From: DATCSE01 sp036568605
Lineage (GTDB): Bacteria; Pseudomonadota; Gammaproteobacteria; Burkholderiales; Burkholderiaceae_C
DNA length: 6,746 nt
Assembly: GCA_036568605.1 (NCBI GenBank)
Contig: DATCSE010000275.1
Coordinates: 1 to 6,746, forward strand
Reading direction: 5' to 3'
The position numbers were made by a program, and so were the translations under genes. Shown here in pieces: positions 6,108 to 6,746 of the stretch; position 1 is the first letter of the stretch; each line of letters opens with the position of its first letter. The notes under the pieces are model-generated. The model ran no database searches, was not told the DNA's origin, and saw only the letters and a program-made list of their open reading frames with translations.

Positions 6108-6186
6108 TTGCCGACCCCAAGCGAATCGCTCGCGAGCAGCGCCGACCGCGCCGCACGCGAAGCCTTTCCTCTGCCGAGACTTGCCC

Positions 6187-6746
6187 ATGCACCTGCCACG
6201 TTCGCCGCGATCCATGCCCTTCCTTGCCGTGCCGATGACCGCGATGCTGTTGCTCAGCGCCTGCGGCGGAAGCGATGGCGAGCCAGGCGCTGCTGGCGCT
6301 GACGGCATGTCGACGTTGATGGCGGTCAGTGCCGAAGCCGCAGGCGGGCACTGCGCGAACGGCGGCAGCCGGATCGACGCTGGGCTGGACGCGAACCGCG
6401 ACGGCACGCTCGACGCCCAGGAAGTCGGCAGCACCCAGTACGTGTGCAACGGCGCCACTGGCGCCGCGGGCACGGCCGGTAGCGGCGGCGCCCCGGGCCA
6501 CGACGGCCTGAGCGCGCTGGTGCAGATGGTCGATGAGCCCAGCGGCGCGCACTGTGCGGCAGGCGGCAAGGCGGTCCGCGTCGGTGTCGACACCAATGCC
6601 AACGGCGTGCTGGATGCCGGCGAGATCAGCAGCACCGGCTACGTGTGCAACGGCAGCAACGGTGCGGCTGGCAGCAACGGAACGAACGGCACGAACGGCG
6701 CGAACGGCAGCAATGGCGCGAACGGCTTGAATGCGCTCCTCAGCAT
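6187..6746 (+). CDS. Secreted lipoprotein with collagen-like Gly-X-X linkers and repeated EF-hand-loop units (3' partial)
   Basis: The frame is open from ATG 6187 to the window edge (186 codons plus two bases) and lacks a stop, so the C-terminus is unknown. A signal peptide with a basic start (RSPRS) and hydrophobic core ends in the lipobox LSAC; the lipidated Cys is residue 26 (codon 6262-6264). After a short GEPGAAGADG linker come two similar units, residues 41-89 and 108-156. Each has a Cys pair 31 residues apart (C56/C87, C123/C154), an A-x-G-G-x-x-[IV] strand, and a loop matching EF-hand spacing (D68-N70-D72-E79; D135-N137-N139-D143-E146), and ends YVCNG. Gly-X-X triplets link the units. 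I recognise the pattern as the repeat in proteobacterial proteins labelled DUF7151 or collagen-like; that name is from memory. It is probably an extended surface lipoprotein with calcium-stiffened units. The ribosome site is weak; a later in-frame ATG at 6214 would shorten the signal peptide. Confidence 0.85.
   Translation, partial: MHLPRSPRSMPFLAVPMTAMLLLSACGGSDGEPGAAGADGMSTLMAVSAEAAGGHCANGGSRIDAGLDANRDGTLDAQEVGSTQYVCNGATGAAGTAGSGGAPGHDGLSALVQMVDEPSGAHCAAGGKAVRVGVDTNANGVLDAGEISSTGYVCNGSNGAAGSNGTNGTNGANGSNGANGLNALLS
6307..6453 (+). repeat. Lipoprotein unit 1: Cys-paired EF-hand-like module
   Basis: Residues 41-89 of the lipoprotein hold AGGHCANGG, the loop DANRDGTLDAQE and TQYVCNG. Asp/Asn/Asp/Thr/Glu fall at loop positions 1, 3, 5, 7 and 12, as in canonical EF-hand calcium loops. 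The two cysteines probably form a disulfide outside the cytoplasm. Confidence 0.75.
6451..6507 (+). repeat. Collagen-like Gly-X-X linker between the lipoprotein units
   Basis: Glycine occurs at every third residue from 89 to 107 (GAT GAA GTA GSG GAP GHD G). This is six uninterrupted triplets in register, and includes the only Pro of the linker, at residue 103. Confidence 0.75.
6508..6654 (+). repeat. Lipoprotein unit 2: second copy of the EF-hand-like module
   Basis: Residues 108-156 repeat unit 1 with SGAHCAAGG, the loop DTNANGVLDAGE and TGYVCNG. Spacing between cysteines (31) and from loop to YVCNG is the same as in unit 1. DNA identity is partial, so the duplication is not recent. Confidence 0.75.
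6652..6726 (+). repeat. Degenerate 9-bp tandem repeats encoding Gly-Ser/Thr/Ala-Asn triplets
   Basis: Glycine recurs at every third residue from 156 to 180, mostly as G-[STA]-N. At DNA level the codons repeat as near-identical 9-base blocks of the form GGC-xCG/AGC-AAC. The tract is in frame and runs to near the window end, where the next unit appears to begin (GLNALLS, like GLSALVQ of unit 2 and GMSTLMA of unit 1). Confidence 0.75.

Noticed and set aside
6108..6302. Small + strand open frame over the start of the lipoprotein
   Set aside because: It is in a different phase from the lipobox/Gly-X-X frame and has no features.
5548..6552. Minus-strand open frame across the Arc gene and intergenic gap
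   Set aside because: It spans two + strand genes with clear signatures (RHH fold; lipobox and repeats) and has a biased composition with no domain.

Overview
The window is uniformly GC-rich with strong G/C bias at third codon positions. All seven supported genes lie on the + strand. Protein content and gene order suggest a gamma/betaproteobacterium, most likely Burkholderiales. That is judged from family resemblance only, because there is no rRNA or other phylogenetic marker here.

Layout: (1) Positions 1-1255 hold the C-terminal part of a zinc M1-type aminopeptidase, of the kind usually fused behind an ABC-2 permease; its N-terminus lies outside the window. (2) Positions 1353-2102 encode a small membrane-anchored TPR protein. 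(3) Positions 2220-4731 form a tight operon of a PHP-domain 3',5'-nucleoside bisphosphate phosphatase/RNase AM homologue, a ten-helix EamA/DMT transporter and a YciO (Sua5/YciO/YrdC family) protein, with gaps of 25 and 15 bp. YciV/RNase AM and YciO are recurrent neighbours in proteobacteria; the transporter sits between them. (4) Positions 4732-5967 form a self-contained two-gene module. A promoter overlapping a perfect 16-bp palindrome precedes an SPFH/band-7 membrane protein, followed 32 bp later by a 68-residue Arc-type ribbon-helix-helix protein. (5) Positions 5968-6186 are non-coding with only weak inverted repeats. (6) From 6187 to the window end runs the start of a secreted lipoprotein. 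Collagen-like Gly-X-X linkers alternate there with about 49-residue cysteine-paired units, each carrying an EF-hand-like calcium loop. It is open at the window edge.

The most interesting parts are the SPFH/Arc module with its operator-like palindrome, where autoregulation of a membrane scaffold by its downstream RHH partner is a testable idea, and the modular lipoprotein. Everything else is recognisable housekeeping or transport. Nothing here proves a wholly new system. No tRNA, rRNA, CRISPR array, insertion sequence or convincing intrinsic terminator was seen.
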